A DNA stretch of 64,000 nt, taken from positions 3,968,001-4,032,000 of the forward strand of contig NZ_CP013692.1 of NCBI RefSeq assembly GCF_001477625.1, in the 5' to 3' direction. Source of the DNA: Paucibacter sp. KCTC 42545 (lineage in GTDB: Bacteria; Pseudomonadota; Gammaproteobacteria; Burkholderiales; Burkholderiaceae_C). The position numbers and the translations under genes were made by a program. Shown one piece after another: positions 35,972 to 43,892 of this stretch (the stretch's first letter is position 1; each line of letters opens with the position of its first letter). Below the pieces are notes generated by a model. The model had not been told where the DNA came from. It saw only the letters and a list, made by a program, of their open reading frames with translations, and made no database searches.

Positions 35972-37462
35972 ATGAGCATCAAGCACAACAAACAGTTCTC
36001 CGCCCTGGCCCTGGCTACCGCCCTGCTTTGCCTGAGCAGCGCCACTCAAGCCGCCACCATCAGCATCGCCAGCCGCGACAAGCCGGGCGTGGGCTTCAAT
36101 GACACAACACCGGTTGCCCCGGTCGGCGGCAACCCCGGCATCACGCTGGGCGAGCAGCGCATGAATGTCTACCGTCATGTCGCCAATATCTGGGAACAAG
36201 CACTGAGCAGCGATGTCACCATCACCGTCAGCGCCGCCTGGGAACCCTTGACCTGCGACGCCGGCTCAGCCGTGCTGGGCAGCGCCGGTGCCTGGAACTT
36301 CTGGCGCGACTTCAGCGGTTCCAAGCCCGGCACCTGGTACCCGCAAGCCCTGGCCAACAAGATCGCCGGCGTGAACCTGTCGGCCGATACGCCGGAGGAC
36401 TCCACGGGTTACGGCAATGTGGACATCAAAACCCAGTTCAACGTCAACCTCGGCAATGAAGGCTGCCTGACAGGCTCTGGCTTCTACCTGGGTCTGGACG
36501 GCAATGCCGGCAGCAAGGTCAACTTTGCCACCACCCTGCTGCATGAACTGGGCCATGGCCTGGGCTTTGCCCTGGGTCTGACCAGCACCTCCACCGGCCT
36601 GCGCGTTAACGCCGACTTCACCGCCTACGCGGAAAACGGCCTGCCCAGCGTCTGGGAGAGCTTCATGTACGACAACACGGTCGGCAAGACCTGGTTGGCC
36701 ATGAACAGCGCCGAGCGCAAGGCTTCCGCCATCAACCCGCTGAAGCTGGCCTGGACCGGCAATAACGCGGTGGTCGGCGCAGCCCAGACGCTCAAGGCAA
36801 CCCCGGTGGTGAAGATCAACACCTCGGTGCCTGGCGCTTCCGGCCTGTATGACATCGGCACAGCCAGCTTCGGCCCGGCCATTCCGGTTGCTGGCACCCT
36901 GGGCACCCTGGCCAACCTGCCTGCGGGCACCAGCAACAATCCGCTGGCTTGCGCTGCACTGGACGCCGCCCAAACGGCTGCCGTCGCAGGCAAGGTCGCC
37001 ATCATCGACCGCGGCGCTTGCACCTTCAACATCAAGGTGAAGAACGCGCAAATCGCCGGCGCTGTGGGCGTGCTGATTGCTGACAACGTCGACGCCCCGA
37101 TTTCCGGCCTGGGCGGCAGCGACAACACCATCACCATCCCCGCTGTTCGCATCACCAAGGCCGCTGGCACCAAGCTGAAGGACGCCGTGGCGCGCGCACC
37201 GGCCTATGGCTCGCGAGCCAAGCCTGGCACGGTGCTGGGTGCTTGGTCGACCGACGCCAGCCGTGTTGCCGGTGCCGACGCCCTGGGTCGCCCGCTGCTG
37301 TACACGCCGGCGGCACTGGCCGGTGGCTCGTCGGTTTCGCATTGGGATGTGTCGGCCACGCCTAACCTCTTGATGGAGCCCTTCATCAACTCCGACCTGA
37401 CCAACATCATGGTGGCACCTAAGGACCTGACCGTGCCCCTGCTGAAGGATCTGGGCTGGTAA
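35972..37462 (+). CDS. Secreted zinc metalloprotease with PA domain
   Basis: A 496-residue secreted peptidase. A signal peptide (LALATALLCLSSATQAA) precedes a catalytic region with the zinc motif HELGHGLGFALG (near residue 190), giving two histidines and the glutamate of HExxH with a third ligand likely downstream. A protease-associated (PA) domain (around 320-410) reads LACAALDAAQTAAVAGKVAIIDRG, CTFNIKVKNAQIAGAVGVLI and IPAVRITKAAG. The C-terminus contains SVSHWDVSATPNLLMEPF, a metzincin-like Met-turn context, and ends with VPLLKDLGW. It could be an export substrate of the convergent type II secretion system, which is inference from position. It starts 8 bp after the small exported protein. 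Confidence 0.9.
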   Translation: MSIKHNKQFSALALATALLCLSSATQAATISIASRDKPGVGFNDTTPVAPVGGNPGITLGEQRMNVYRHVANIWEQALSSDVTITVSAAWEPLTCDAGSAVLGSAGAWNFWRDFSGSKPGTWYPQALANKIAGVNLSADTPEDSTGYGNVDIKTQFNVNLGNEGCLTGSGFYLGLDGNAGSKVNFATTLLHELGHGLGFALGLTSTSTGLRVNADFTAYAENGLPSVWESFMYDNTVGKTWLAMNSAERKASAINPLKLAWTGNNAVVGAAQTLKATPVVKINTSVPGASGLYDIGTASFGPAIPVAGTLGTLANLPAGTSNNPLACAALDAAQTAAVAGKVAIIDRGACTFNIKVKNAQIAGAVGVLIADNVDAPISGLGGSDNTITIPAVRITKAAGTKLKDAVARAPAYGSRAKPGTVLGAWSTDASRVAGADALGRPLLYTPAALAGGSSVSHWDVSATPNLLMEPFINSDLTNIMVAPKDLTVPLLKDLGW

Positions 37463-37477
37463 TCGGCTGAAACCAAA

Positions 37478-37497
37478 CAGGCGTCAGCTGACGCCTG
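37478..37497. repeat. 20-bp perfect palindrome
   Basis: CAGGCGTCAG/CTGACGCCTG is perfectly self-complementary and lies 15 bp past the metalloprotease stop, just before the main terminator. It could be a second terminator stem or a protein-binding site. Confidence 0.55.
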
Positions 37498-37508
37498 CTG
37501 ATTGAAGC

Positions 37509-37546
37509 AAAGGCGCGCTGCTGGCAAAGGCAGCGCGCCTTTTTTT
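37509..37546 (+). terminator. Strong intrinsic terminator between convergent operons
   Basis: A 13-bp stem (AAAGGCGCGCTGC / GCAGCGCGCCTTT) with an 8-nt loop is followed by a T7 run on the plus strand, ending the PEP-CTERM/protease unit. On the minus strand the trailing T run is weaker, but the stem may also stop the secretion operon. Confidence 0.9.
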
Positions 37547-37559
37547 ATGAGTGCAAAGC

Positions 37560-38192
37560 TCAGGGCCGGCCGGTGCCGGGCTCGATGGGCAGGGGGAGCG
37601 GAGGAGGCGCAGGCGTCGGGGTCTGCTGCTGTTGCTGTTCTTCAAACTGGCGCGCGCTGAACAACCAATCACTAGCGCGGCGCAGTGGCTCACCATTGGC
37701 TTGTGACTGCCGCTGCATGGTCTGGTCCGAGCGGCTGCGCACGGCACTGAAGGTGGCCGCCGTCAGCGAGCTGCTGCTGGGCCAGGCCTGGGCGCTGGGC
37801 GCAGCGGGCAAGGCACCGAAGGCAGGCGCTTGGCCGGCGCCGTCCTCCACCAGCACCCAATCGGGTTTGCCGGTGAAGGGATCAAGATAGAGGCGGCGCA
37901 GATGATGGCGCGGCTTAGCGGCGCGGCGATCCACCAGCAAGTCCTCAAAGCGCTGTGGGTACTGGCCCGGCTGCACCGGGCTGGCCTTCACATAACTGGC
38001 AATCGCCTTGGCAATCTCATTGCCCCGGAACTCCAGCTCGCGCTCCCGCTCGCGCTGCGCGGCCATCTGCCAGCTACTGCCCAGCGCCGCCAGGCCGGCC
38101 GACGACAGGGCAACAAAGAACAGCAGGCCCAGATAGGTGAAGCCGGTTTGGCGGACGGGCGGGCTGGCCGATGGTGGAGCAGCCATGCTCAC
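37560..38192 (-). CDS. Atypical type II secretion pseudopilin, Pro-rich C-terminus
   Basis: A 210-residue pseudopilin-like protein and last gene of the secretion operon. The leader MSMAAPPSASPPVRQTG precedes FTYLGLLFFVALSSAGLAAL, a hydrophobic type IV prepilin-like helix. The residue at mature position 5 is glycine rather than the usual glutamate, which is atypical. The soluble part has IAKAIASYVKASPVQPGQYP and DPFTGKPDWVLVEDGAG, as in GspG-like folds. The C-terminus is Gln/Pro-rich (EEQQQQQTPTPAPPPLPLP). The start is a GTG at 38192 overlapping the previous stop; an ATG at 38186 is an alternative. Confidence 0.8.
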   Translation of the reverse strand: MSMAAPPSASPPVRQTGFTYLGLLFFVALSSAGLAALGSSWQMAAQRERERELEFRGNEIAKAIASYVKASPVQPGQYPQRFEDLLVDRRAAKPRHHLRRLYLDPFTGKPDWVLVEDGAGQAPAFGALPAAPSAQAWPSSSSLTAATFSAVRSRSDQTMQRQSQANGEPLRRASDWLFSARQFEEQQQQQTPTPAPPPLPLPIEPGTGRP

Positions 38193-38578
38193 CAGTCAGC
38201 AAACAAGCGGCCATCGCTGGCGCGGCCGGCCGCGCCGCTGCGCACATCGTAGAGCTCACCACTGAGCTGCGCCTCGGGCGGCGGGCTGAGCGTGACCCAG
38301 GTCTCGCGGCTGCCGGTCAGCGCGTCCTCCGGCACTTCGCGGATATAGCGCGCCGTGGCCAGGGTTTCCAGCGAATCGGGGTAATGGCCTTTGTCGGCGG
38401 CGTATTGATCGATGGCGTCGCGCATCACGTTCAGCGAAGTGCGCAGCGCCGTCTCGCGCGATTTCTGCAAGCTGTTGAAGTAACGCGGTGCCACGATGGA
38501 AGCCAGCAGGGCAACGATCGCCATCACCACGATCAACTCGATCAAGGTGAAGCCGCGTGAAATGGGTTTGCTGCGCAT
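38189..38578 (-). CDS. Type II secretion pseudopilin, GspG-like
   Basis: A 129-residue pseudopilin. The short leader MRSKPISRG is cut before FTLIELIVVMAIVALLASIV, the canonical prepilin peptidase site with Glu5. The helix continues APRYFNSLQKSRETALRTSL, and the globular part has DQYAADKGHYPDSLETLA, where GHYPDSL is the GspG-type motif. It ends SDGRLFADW. The ATG at 38578 was chosen over an upstream TTG (38590) because it gives a standard prepilin leader. It overlaps the downstream pseudopilin gene by four bases. Confidence 0.88.
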   Translation of the reverse strand: MRSKPISRGFTLIELIVVMAIVALLASIVAPRYFNSLQKSRETALRTSLNVMRDAIDQYAADKGHYPDSLETLATARYIREVPEDALTGSRETWVTLSPPPEAQLSGELYDVRSGAAGRASDGRLFADW

Positions 38579-38583
38579 ACGCC

Positions 38584-39069
38584 TCACCAATCCTTGTAGC
38601 GCGTGCCGTCCAGCGCGCGGCGCTCGGAGCGCGAGAACACATCAAACACATCGCGGCCGGGCTGCGGGTCATCGGGCGGGCTATCGGCCGCGCGGGTGGC
38701 CCAGCTTTCGGCAGCGGGCAAGCTGGTTTCGGCAAAGGGGTCGCGCGGCAGGCGGCGCAGGAAGTAGAGCTTGCGGCCTTCGGCGGACTTGATGTCGGGC
38801 ACGCCTTGCACCAGGGCTTGCAGGGTCGGCGGGTAGCCGCTGTCCTCGGGGCTGAGCTTGATCTGGCCGGCCTCGGCCGCTTTTTTGTAGGCATCCAGCG
38901 CGCCGCGGATCTGGCGCAGGCCGGCGCGCAGCTCATGCTCTTGGGTGCGCTGCACCGTCAGCTCCAGCAAGGGGCGCGCTGCACCGGCGAGCATGGCCAT
39001 GATGGCCAAGACCACCAGCATCTCGATCAGCGTGAAGCCCAGGCCCTTCTTACTCATGCCCTTGCTCAT
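38584..39069 (-). CDS. Type II secretion pseudopilin, GspG-like
   Basis: A 161-residue pseudopilin with leader MSKGMSKKGLG before FTLIEMLVVLAIMAMLAGAA, canonical Glu5 and hydrophobic helix. The soluble domain reads LRQIRGALDAYKKAAEAGQI, then SGYPPTLQALVQGVPDI and LYFLRRLPRDPFAE, the GspG-like calcium-loop region. It ends LDGTRYKDW, echoing the FADW and VTSW ends of its sister pseudopilins. The ATG at 39069 is used; a second ATG at 39057 is possible. It begins 21 bp after the secretin gene. Confidence 0.88.
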   Translation of the reverse strand: MSKGMSKKGLGFTLIEMLVVLAIMAMLAGAARPLLELTVQRTQEHELRAGLRQIRGALDAYKKAAEAGQIKLSPEDSGYPPTLQALVQGVPDIKSAEGRKLYFLRRLPRDPFAETSLPAAESWATRAADSPPDDPQPGRDVFDVFSRSERRALDGTRYKDW

Positions 39070-39089
39070 ACCGTGCTTGGCGCCCAGCC

Positions 39090-41273
39090 TTAGCGCGCCG
39101 CTTCCACCGTCAACATCCCGGTGCCGTCCAGGCGCACCGGCACGCTGTCGCCGTTGGCCGCCGTGCCCTGCGCGCCGCTGACGTTGATGCTGATCACCTG
39201 GCCGGCCGCAGCCGGCAAGGCGCGCAACACCACCACCCGCTCGCCTCGCGGTGGCAACTCCACCGGCTGGCGGCCGGCCGGGCCGCCTTGGGCGGAAGCC
39301 AGCTTGGCCGGGTCGTATTCCACCTCGGCGCGCACGGTGGCGCCGCTGTCATTGCGCAAAGACACCGTCGCCGTGCCACCGGCCGCCACCTGGGGCGTGA
39401 CCTCAAAGCGCAGCACGGCTTCGCTGGGCGCAGCCTCAGTCGCGCCGGCGGGTGCGGCATTGGCAGCCGGGTTGTTGACCACGCCAAGGGCGCGTGCAGC
39501 GCCAGCACCTGCCAAGCCCACACCCGCCTTGGCATTGGCCTTGAGCAAGCTGCTGAAGGCGCCCGGCGAGGCATCGGTGCCACCGGCCATGCGCGTGGTG
39601 CTCAGCTCCGGCAAGGCCAGATTGCGCACGATGCGCGGGGTGATCAGCAGCACGATTTCGGTCTTGGTGTGGTTGTCTTGCGTGACCCCGAACAAGCGGC
39701 CCAGCACCGGCAGGGTCGACAGCACCGGAATGCCGTTGGCGGTGCGGCGGTCTTCGTCATTGATCAGGCCGGCCAGCACTTGCGTCTCGCCATCGTTGAG
39801 GCGCAGCGTGGTGGACGTGACGCGGGTGCCGATGCGGTAGGCGCTGGAGCCGTTCGGGCCGCTGACCTCGCTGATCAGATTGCTGACCTCCAGGCCGACC
39901 TTGATGCTGACATCGTTGTCGAGCTGAATCGTCGGTTCCACATCGAGCTTCAGCCCCACATCCAGATAGGACACCGAAGCCGCCACGCCCACATTGATGG
40001 ACGAGGTGGTAGTGAACACCGGCAACTTCTCGCCGATATGCACCTTGGCTTTTTCGTGATTGCGCACGCGGATGCGCGGGTTGGCGAGGATGTTCACGTC
40101 GCCGGCCACGCCGCGCAGCGTGGCCACCACGGCCGGGTTGGCCACCGAGGCGGTGAAGCTGCCGCGCCGGCTCAGATCCACCTGGCCGGTGACGCCGGTC
40201 AGGCCGTACTGCACCGTGTCGGGGAACTTCAGCCCCAGGGCATTGGCGCGGTCGGTGCTCATCTCCATCACCTCCAGCTCCAGCATCACCTCGGGCTCGG
40301 GCAGATCCACCGACGCGATCAGCTTTTCCACCAAGCGCATCACCTCGGGCGTGTCGCGCACCACCATCAGGTTCAGGCGTTCGTCCACATGAATGTCGCG
40401 CACCTTGGCGATCGTGCGCACCATGGCCTGAACCTGCTTGACGTCGGCGTTAGTCAGGTAAAGCGTGCGGGTGATCAGCTCTTGATGCTCGCGCTGCTTG
40501 CCGGCGGTGTTGGGGAAGATCAGCACCGAGCTGTCGTTGAGCAGCTTGCGATCCAGCTGCTGGGTCGACAGCACCACGCGCATGGCTTCGTCCAGCGTGA
40601 CATTGCGCAGGAAGACGGTGATCTTGGCGTCGGCCCGCACGTCTTTGTCGAAAACGAAATTGATGCTGCTGCTGCGCGCCAGCGCTTCAAACACCTGGCG
40701 CAGCGGCGCGTCGCGGAACTCCAGCGTCACCGGCTTCTGGAAGGCCGGGCCCATCTCATTGCTTTGCGCTTCCAAAGGCCGCGCCTGCGCGGCCTGGCTC
40801 AGCAGCAAACGCGCCCCCGGGTGATTGGGCGACTCGGCAATGATCTCGCGTGCCAAGGCCTCGGCGCGGTCCACCTTGCCTTCGCGCAGCAGGGCGCGGG
40901 CGCTTTGCAGCTTGGTCTCCTGACGCGGGCCGCGCAGCAGCTCGGCGTCAAAATAGTCCAGGCGCGGGTGGTGCGCATCAAGCTTGCGCAGCTGGGCCAT
41001 GGCCTCGCCCATTTCCTCCCAACGGCCGGCGCCGCGCAGGCCTTCAATCTGAATCAGCAGGCGCGACACCAGCTGCTGCTGGGTGCGCAGCTGGGCGGCG
41101 CGCACGGCGTGGTCAGCCGGCGCCAGGCGCAGGGCCTCGGTCAGCAAGGTATAGGCCTCGGCCGCCTGGTTGTTGCGGTTCAGCTCCTCGGCCTGGCGCA
41201 GCGCCGGGTTGGCGCAGCCGGCCAGCAGCATGGCCGCAGCCAGGGACAGCAATAGCAATGCGTTCTTTTTCAT
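39090..41273 (-). CDS. gspD: Type II/IV secretin with N-terminal TPR and cohesin-like C-terminus
   Basis: A 727-residue outer-membrane secretin lipoprotein. The signal MKKNALLLLSLAAAMLLAGC ends in a lipobox cysteine. Residues 25-170 are TPR-like (LRQAEELNRNNQAAEAYTLL). An STN/N0 domain follows (VTLEFRDAPLRQVFEALAR), then N1 (LYLTNADVKQVQAMVRT) and the secretin core with VPVLSTLPVLGRLFG and EIVLLITPRIV. Past about residue 560 an extra domain (ATVSLRNDSGATVRAEVEYD) resembles a cohesin-type beta-sandwich, unlike canonical GspD. The start at 41273 gives the lipoprotein signal and a four-base overlap with the preceding gene. Confidence 0.93.
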   Translation of the reverse strand: MKKNALLLLSLAAAMLLAGCANPALRQAEELNRNNQAAEAYTLLTEALRLAPADHAVRAAQLRTQQQLVSRLLIQIEGLRGAGRWEEMGEAMAQLRKLDAHHPRLDYFDAELLRGPRQETKLQSARALLREGKVDRAEALAREIIAESPNHPGARLLLSQAAQARPLEAQSNEMGPAFQKPVTLEFRDAPLRQVFEALARSSSINFVFDKDVRADAKITVFLRNVTLDEAMRVVLSTQQLDRKLLNDSSVLIFPNTAGKQREHQELITRTLYLTNADVKQVQAMVRTIAKVRDIHVDERLNLMVVRDTPEVMRLVEKLIASVDLPEPEVMLELEVMEMSTDRANALGLKFPDTVQYGLTGVTGQVDLSRRGSFTASVANPAVVATLRGVAGDVNILANPRIRVRNHEKAKVHIGEKLPVFTTTSSINVGVAASVSYLDVGLKLDVEPTIQLDNDVSIKVGLEVSNLISEVSGPNGSSAYRIGTRVTSTTLRLNDGETQVLAGLINDEDRRTANGIPVLSTLPVLGRLFGVTQDNHTKTEIVLLITPRIVRNLALPELSTTRMAGGTDASPGAFSSLLKANAKAGVGLAGAGAARALGVVNNPAANAAPAGATEAAPSEAVLRFEVTPQVAAGGTATVSLRNDSGATVRAEVEYDPAKLASAQGGPAGRQPVELPPRGERVVVLRALPAAAGQVISINVSGAQGTAANGDSVPVRLDGTGMLTVEAAR

Positions 41274-41821
41274 GAGGCGGGGCGAAAGGCAATGGTTTGA
41301 GTGAGCTGGGACGGCAGCCAGGTGAGCTTGAGGCCCTGCTCGGTGACTTGATCGATGCGCCACTGCCCGTCCACCACATCGCCCGCCTTAACGGCCAGGC
41401 TGCGGTTGGGGCCGGACAAAAAGCCCTGCGCCTGCCCGCCATCGACCAGGCGGCCGATCAGCTGGTAGGGGAAGGCCGGTGCGATCGGTGGCGCTGCCAC
41501 AGCAGGCCCCTTGGCAGCAGGAGGAGGCGGCGGCAGTGGAGGCGGCGCCCAGGCGGCGAATTGCGCGTCCTTGGTCTCGGCCCAAGGCTGGCGCGCCACC
41601 GGAGTCCAGTCCAAGGCCGCTGTGGCTGTCTGCTTCGTTGTGGCGGCTTGGGCCTTGGCGGTGGCGGCAACTGCTGCTGGCGCGGCGCGGCGCTGGCCGG
41701 CCATGGGCTGCGCAAGGGCGCTCGCTTCTTCCTCGTCTTCGCCCGCCACCCACCAAGTGGCGAACAGGGTCAGCAACAAGGCGGCCAGCAAGCCGTAACG
41801 TCTTTTTTGAACGGCATTCAT
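41270..41821 (-). CDS. Type II secretion inner-membrane linker, GspC/PilP-like
   Basis: A 183-residue bitopic protein. An N-terminal membrane helix (around 9-26, YGLLAALLLTLFATWWVAG) is followed by a long Ala/Pro-rich linker and a small C-terminal beta domain (around 115-183). There FPYQLIGRLVDGGQAQGFLS and VKAGDVVDGQWRIDQVTEQG are typical of HR-type GspC or PilP domains that dock to the secretin N0 domain. Overlaps of four bases on both sides place it in a tightly packed operon. A C-terminal coiled coil or PDZ, as in canonical GspC, is absent. Confidence 0.8.
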   Translation of the reverse strand: MNAVQKRRYGLLAALLLTLFATWWVAGEDEEEASALAQPMAGQRRAAPAAVAATAKAQAATTKQTATAALDWTPVARQPWAETKDAQFAAWAPPPLPPPPPAAKGPAVAAPPIAPAFPYQLIGRLVDGGQAQGFLSGPNRSLAVKAGDVVDGQWRIDQVTEQGLKLTWLPSQLTQTIAFRPAS

Positions 41822-42429
41822 GGCCGGGCCCCTTCGCGCGGTGGCGTACCGGCAGCTTCAGCCGCTTTCGCCGGCAAGGCCGCACGGCCGTGCAGCGACC
41901 ATTGCAGCTCCGCCTCCACCTCGGCAGCCTGCGGCGAGGCGCGGCGCAGCTTGAGCCCGTCCAGGCTGAGGGCCGGGTCATGCAGCAAGGCGGCGGCAAT
42001 GTACTGGCGCAGCTGGGCATAGCCGCCGCTCAGCGGCATGGTGACGCGCAAGCGCTCCAGGCCCGAGGCCGCATCCACGCTGAGCCGGTGTTCGGTGCGG
42101 GCGCTGACCAAGCCAAGGCGCAAGCCCATCTCCAGCAAATCGGCCAGGCGCTGCTGGCGCTCAGCCGCGGGCGGCAAGGCGGCCAGCCACTGCGCGCTGG
42201 TGGCGGGCGCTGCTGCTTGGGCCTGGCCTGCGGCGCGCAGCAAGCGGATCTGGCCGCGCAGCTGATCGGCGTCAGCCTGGGCTTGGGCGGCTTGGGCATC
42301 CCAGCGCTGCGCCAAGAGCGCCAGGCCGAGTGCCAGCAGCAAGGCCAGTCCGGCCAGCAGGCCGGGCACACCGAGGCTGCGCAACTCGCGCTGCAGATCG
42401 GCGAATGTGAAGTTCTGGAAGCGACTCAT
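41818..42429 (-). CDS. Type II secretion assembly protein, GspM/PilO-like
   Basis: A 203-residue bitopic protein. A cytosolic start (MSRFQNFTFADLQRELRSLG) precedes one membrane helix (around 22-40, VPGLLAGLALLLALGLALLA), then a coiled-coil (RWDAQAAQAQADADQLRGQI) and a ferredoxin-like periplasmic domain (around 110-185, LRVTMPLSGGYAQLRQYIAA and LDGLKLRRA). This is the layout of PilO/GspM. LSGGYAQLRQYI resembles PilO proteins. It is co-translated with its neighbours (ATGA overlaps). Confidence 0.82.
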   Translation of the reverse strand: MSRFQNFTFADLQRELRSLGVPGLLAGLALLLALGLALLAQRWDAQAAQAQADADQLRGQIRLLRAAGQAQAAAPATSAQWLAALPPAAERQQRLADLLEMGLRLGLVSARTEHRLSVDAASGLERLRVTMPLSGGYAQLRQYIAAALLHDPALSLDGLKLRRASPQAAEVEAELQWSLHGRAALPAKAAEAAGTPPREGARP

Positions 42430-43892
42430 GGCGTCTTACCCTCAGCGACTGCAGCAGGCGTCGGCAAAGCCGGCAGCTCACGCTGCAGCGATGCAGGCTG
42501 TAGCTTGGCGCTCAGCTCGAAGCGCTGGCCGCTCATGCCTTGTTCGGCGGTCTGGAAGCGGCTCAACATCACCTCGCGCCAACCCGGTGCGGCATTCAGT
42601 CGGTCGGCCACTTGCAGCGGCAAGAGCTTGTCGGCCGCCAAGCCTTCAAGGCGCAAGTCAGCCCGGGTGGCATTGATGTCCAGGGCCAGCCAGCTCAGCG
42701 CTGCGGGGGCTGATGCATTTGCCGTGGCGCCTCCGCTCAAGCCGGCTTGCTCCACATTGGCTAGCAATGGCTCCCAGTCCAGCTGCAGCAGCTTTTGCAC
42801 TTCGGCCGCAGCCCGCAGGGGCTGGGCCTGCTCGGCGCCACGCGCCCCGGGTTTGGCCACTGGGGCCACATTGCTGCCGCGCAGGCGGCTGTATTCCGTC
42901 GCCAGACGACGTTGTTGGGCTTGGGCGTCAGCCCGGGCTTGCTGGCTTTGCTGCAGACCCACAGCAGCCGTTACCAGCACCACGGCAGCCGTCGCCGCCA
43001 GGCCCCAGGCCAGGCGGGAATAGACCTGGCGCGGGCCGAGAAAGTCGGGGGCCGGGGCGGAAGTGTTCGCTTGGCGCGGCGGCGCAAACCATTCGGCCTG
43101 CGGCGCGGTGCCGGTCAAGCGGCCCAGCAGGCGCACGCCCTCGCTCGCGCCGGCATCGGTCTGGCCGGGCTCTGCACTCAAGCCAAAGCCCAGCGCCAGC
43201 ACCGGGCCGGCAAAGCCGTTTCTCAACTCGGCCAAGGTCTCGTGCAAAGCCGCCAGGCTGGCTTCGGACAAGCGCAGTTGGCGCAGGGCCTGCACCCGGC
43301 CGGCGCGCAGCTGCAGCCAGGTCAAGACCTGACCCTCCACCCACGCCAAGCCTGCTTGCGGCACGGCAGCCCAGACCGGCTCGCTGGCCAACACATGCGC
43401 CAGCACCGGCGCCCAGGCCGGTTGCACTTGGCGGAGTTGCACCGCATTGGCCTCAAAAACCAGGCGCAGGGCGGGCCAGTCCAGGCCGTGCAAAGCCGAC
43501 AAGCCGCACTGCTCAGCGCTTTGCTCAGCACCATGCGTTGGCAAGGCGTCCAAGCGCCAGCTCGCCAGAGGCCATTGCTTGGCCGCCGCACCGAAGTAAT
43601 GGCTGAACTGCTGGCGGCCGTAGGCCTGCAAATCAGCCTCTTGTGCCAAGGGCAGGCCGGGCTCGCAGACCAGCTCATGCAACAAGCGAGCCGACACGAT
43701 CAAACGCGCGGCCGTGCCGCGATGGGCCTCGGCCCATTCCTGCACCGTGCGCTGTGGGCTATTGGCGCCGTCCAGCAAAGGGCGCAGGCCCTCGGCCGTC
43801 AGGAAGATCGGCTGGGCCTGGCGCTGCAGGCGGGCGGCGAGGCGCAATCGCCATTGCGACCAGCCGGCGCCAAGGTTCTGCGGGCTACTCAT
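42426..43892 (-). CDS. Type II secretion assembly protein, GspL/PilN-like
   Basis: A 488-residue protein. The cytosolic first half (around 1-310) has a GspL/PilM-like actin-fold look without clear catalytic motifs (LVCEPGLPLAQEADLQAYGR, WASWRL-type SWRLDALP). One membrane helix (around 325-345, LAWGLAATAAVVLVTAAVGL) is followed by a periplasmic coiled coil and a PilN-like ferredoxin domain (around 410-488, LSWLALDINATRADLRLEGL). The start at 43892 (MSSPQNLGAG) overlaps the gspE stop by eight bases; an in-frame 43934 start lies further inside gspE. GspL recruits the ATPase to the inner-membrane platform. Confidence 0.8.
   Translation of the reverse strand: MSSPQNLGAGWSQWRLRLAARLQRQAQPIFLTAEGLRPLLDGANSPQRTVQEWAEAHRGTAARLIVSARLLHELVCEPGLPLAQEADLQAYGRQQFSHYFGAAAKQWPLASWRLDALPTHGAEQSAEQCGLSALHGLDWPALRLVFEANAVQLRQVQPAWAPVLAHVLASEPVWAAVPQAGLAWVEGQVLTWLQLRAGRVQALRQLRLSEASLAALHETLAELRNGFAGPVLALGFGLSAEPGQTDAGASEGVRLLGRLTGTAPQAEWFAPPRQANTSAPAPDFLGPRQVYSRLAWGLAATAAVVLVTAAVGLQQSQQARADAQAQQRRLATEYSRLRGSNVAPVAKPGARGAEQAQPLRAAAEVQKLLQLDWEPLLANVEQAGLSGGATANASAPAALSWLALDINATRADLRLEGLAADKLLPLQVADRLNAAPGWREVMLSRFQTAEQGMSGQRFELSAKLQPASLQRELPALPTPAAVAEGKTP

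Noticed and set aside
39288..41255. 655-codon plus-strand frame inside the secretin gene
   Set aside because: Antisense to the clear secretin with motifs such as VPVLSTLPVLGRLFG; its own translation is low-complexity His/Gln/Ala.
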